A DNA stretch of 64,000 bases from Auanema rhodensis. Lineage: Eukaryota; Nematoda; Chromadorea; Rhabditida; Rhabditidae. Shown here piece after piece: positions 63,481-64,000 of this stretch (its first letter is position 1; each line of letters begins with the position of its first letter). Below the pieces are notes generated by a model that did not search any database, was not told where the DNA came from, and worked only from the letters and a program-made list of their open reading frames with translations. The position numbers and the translations under genes were made by a program. Location of the stretch: the NCBI GenBank assembly GCA_964057225.1, contig OZ059896.1:21820501-21884500 (forward strand), given 5' to 3'.

Positions 63481-64000
63481 AAATGCACCGAGATATCAAC
63501 TGATATAAGTTCACACTTATATCCTCGATTTTCACCCTGAAGAATTAATTTTTTCGTTGAATAACATTGTCCATCGTCTTTGCCTTGAAAAAAGAAATCT
63601 AAAAACATCTACTTTTCGCTAAATTATTTTGAAATTTTTCGAAAAAATTTTTGTCAAAATGTTTTTGGAAGCAATGTTGAGTGTACATGGAAACTCAACA
63701 TACACTAATGCATCATTTTTCAAACGATCATAACTAATTTTTGTATTAAGCGTTTCTCAATGTAGTATAGTGCATTCGATGCGGATTTTTGAGCTGCGTC
63801 GATCTGTGTTATCAGATTTGCGCTAGCTTAAAAATGCACCGAGATATCAACTGATATAAGTTCACACTTATATCCTCGATTTTCACCCTGAAGAATTAAT
63901 TTTTTCGTTGAATAACATTGTCCATCGTCTTTGCCTTGAAAAAAGAAATCTAAAAACATCTACTTTTCGCTAAATTATTTTGAAATTTTTCGAAAAAATT
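63481..64000 (+). repeat. Right edge: monomer 182 and partial 183
   Basis: Monomer 182 is a c copy with +311 G; the partial copy (63832-64000) has c bases at +115 and +137 and stops at +169. Neither continues the preceding 7-monomer order, which would call for c with +270 A followed by b. The array therefore continues to the right with a changed arrangement. Confidence 0.85.

Larger units (their letters stand above)
1..64000. repeat. 351-bp satellite array spanning the whole window
   Basis: The window consists only of a tandemly repeated 351-bp monomer: 182 full copies and one partial copy, all in the same orientation. The landmark AAATGCACC recurs at 1, 352, 703, 1054 and so on to 63832. 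Most copies are exactly 351 bp; 28 are 350 bp because of a single-base deletion in a T run; one is 326 bp and one 353 bp. Monomer classes differ from one another by roughly 1 to 4% by hand count. No foreign insertion, inversion or unique sequence was seen, so both ends of the array lie outside the window. Satellites of this kind are known as components of centromeric and pericentromeric heterochromatin; that location is inferred here. The species is not identifiable from the sequence. Confidence 0.98.

Noticed and set aside
1-64000. A giant repetitive protein gene, since 351 is divisible by 3
   Set aside because: All six frames of the monomer have stops, so no frame runs across even one full copy boundary to boundary. 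The period being a multiple of three is coincidence.
1-64000. CRISPR array
   Set aside because: Repeat unit is 351 bp with no unique spacers; all parts of the unit repeat.
1-64000. Tandem array of rRNA, tRNA or snRNA genes
   Set aside because: I recognise no conserved rRNA, tRNA or 5S/U-RNA elements in the monomer, and the inverted repeats do not form a cloverleaf with the expected conserved bases.
1-64000. Transposon-derived long terminal or terminal inverted repeats
   Set aside because: No transposase or polymerase remnants, target-site duplications or long terminal repeats were seen; copies abut without flanks. A transposon origin of the monomer cannot be excluded but is not visible.
1-64000. 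Telomeric repeats or microsatellites
   Set aside because: No TTAGG, TTAGGG or other short-unit runs appear; homopolymer runs are at most about 8 bases.
1-64000. Naming a species or known satellite family
   Set aside because: I do not recognise the monomer with certainty. A search of satellite and repeat libraries with the 351-bp consensus would decide; any name given here would be a guess.

Overview
The whole 64,000-base window is one uninterrupted tandem satellite array. I count 182 complete monomers plus a 169-base partial copy at the right edge. All run head to tail in the same orientation, with no unique flanking sequence on either side, so the array extends past both edges. The basic monomer is 351 bp and about 31% G+C (110 of 351 in monomer 1). 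I see no convincing protein gene, RNA gene, transposon, CRISPR array or microsatellite. Such an array points to eukaryotic nuclear heterochromatin, probably centromeric or pericentromeric, from a long-read assembly. The A+T-rich, roughly dinucleosome-length monomer gives an impression of an insect or other invertebrate, but the sequence alone does not identify the species.

Positions written '+n' refer to monomer 1 (window bases 1-351). Numbering is by my hand reading and is supported by a length check: 182 x 351 minus 28 one-base deletions, minus 25 in monomer 143, plus 2 in monomer 151 equals 63,831, which is where the partial copy begins to follow. I sort monomers into recurring classes by diagnostic bases. 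a is the reference (+10 G, +115 G, +284/285 GA). b has +56/57 AT, +65 C, +100 C, +149 C with +152 G, +210 A, +270 A and +309 C. c has +115 A and +137 C. d has +10 A, +31/32 GA, +229 G and +311 G. e is like a with +87 A. f has +10 A, +31/32 GC, +87 A, +107 A and +267 C. g has +10 A, +31/32 GC, a one-base shorter T run followed by CCG near +70, +130 C and +150 C (350 bp). h has +184 G and +288 A. i has +53 T, +82 A, +139 A and +350 G. Classes a and c differ by about 4 bases, a and b by about 12.

The classes are arranged in local higher-order repeats (HORs) that change along the window. Bases 1-5265 mix c/d/e/a with a 7-monomer (2457 bp) duplication. Bases 5266-8423 are b-c-f-a tetramers. Bases 8424-20355 are two copies of a 17-monomer, 5966-bp unit. 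Bases 21760-32987 are four copies of an 8-monomer, about 2807-bp unit. Bases 34743-41756 are two copies of a 10-monomer, about 3507-bp unit with a nested g-i trimer. Bases 41757-49821 hold c-g dimers (701 bp) and chimeric monomers. Bases 53308-64000 are built from b-c-c trimers and a 7-monomer, 2456-bp unit.

Every monomer carries the same architecture: a near-perfect dyad at +22 to +43, an A/T-tract-rich centre holding the palindrome TTTTTCGAAAAA, a 9-bp-stem hairpin at +194 to +221, and a compound inverted repeat at +311 to +349. A partial resemblance to the 5' half of the CENP-B box lies at +72 to +88. There are no genes working together here. Any function would be structural (centromere or heterochromatin) or through satellite RNA, and neither can be shown from sequence alone.
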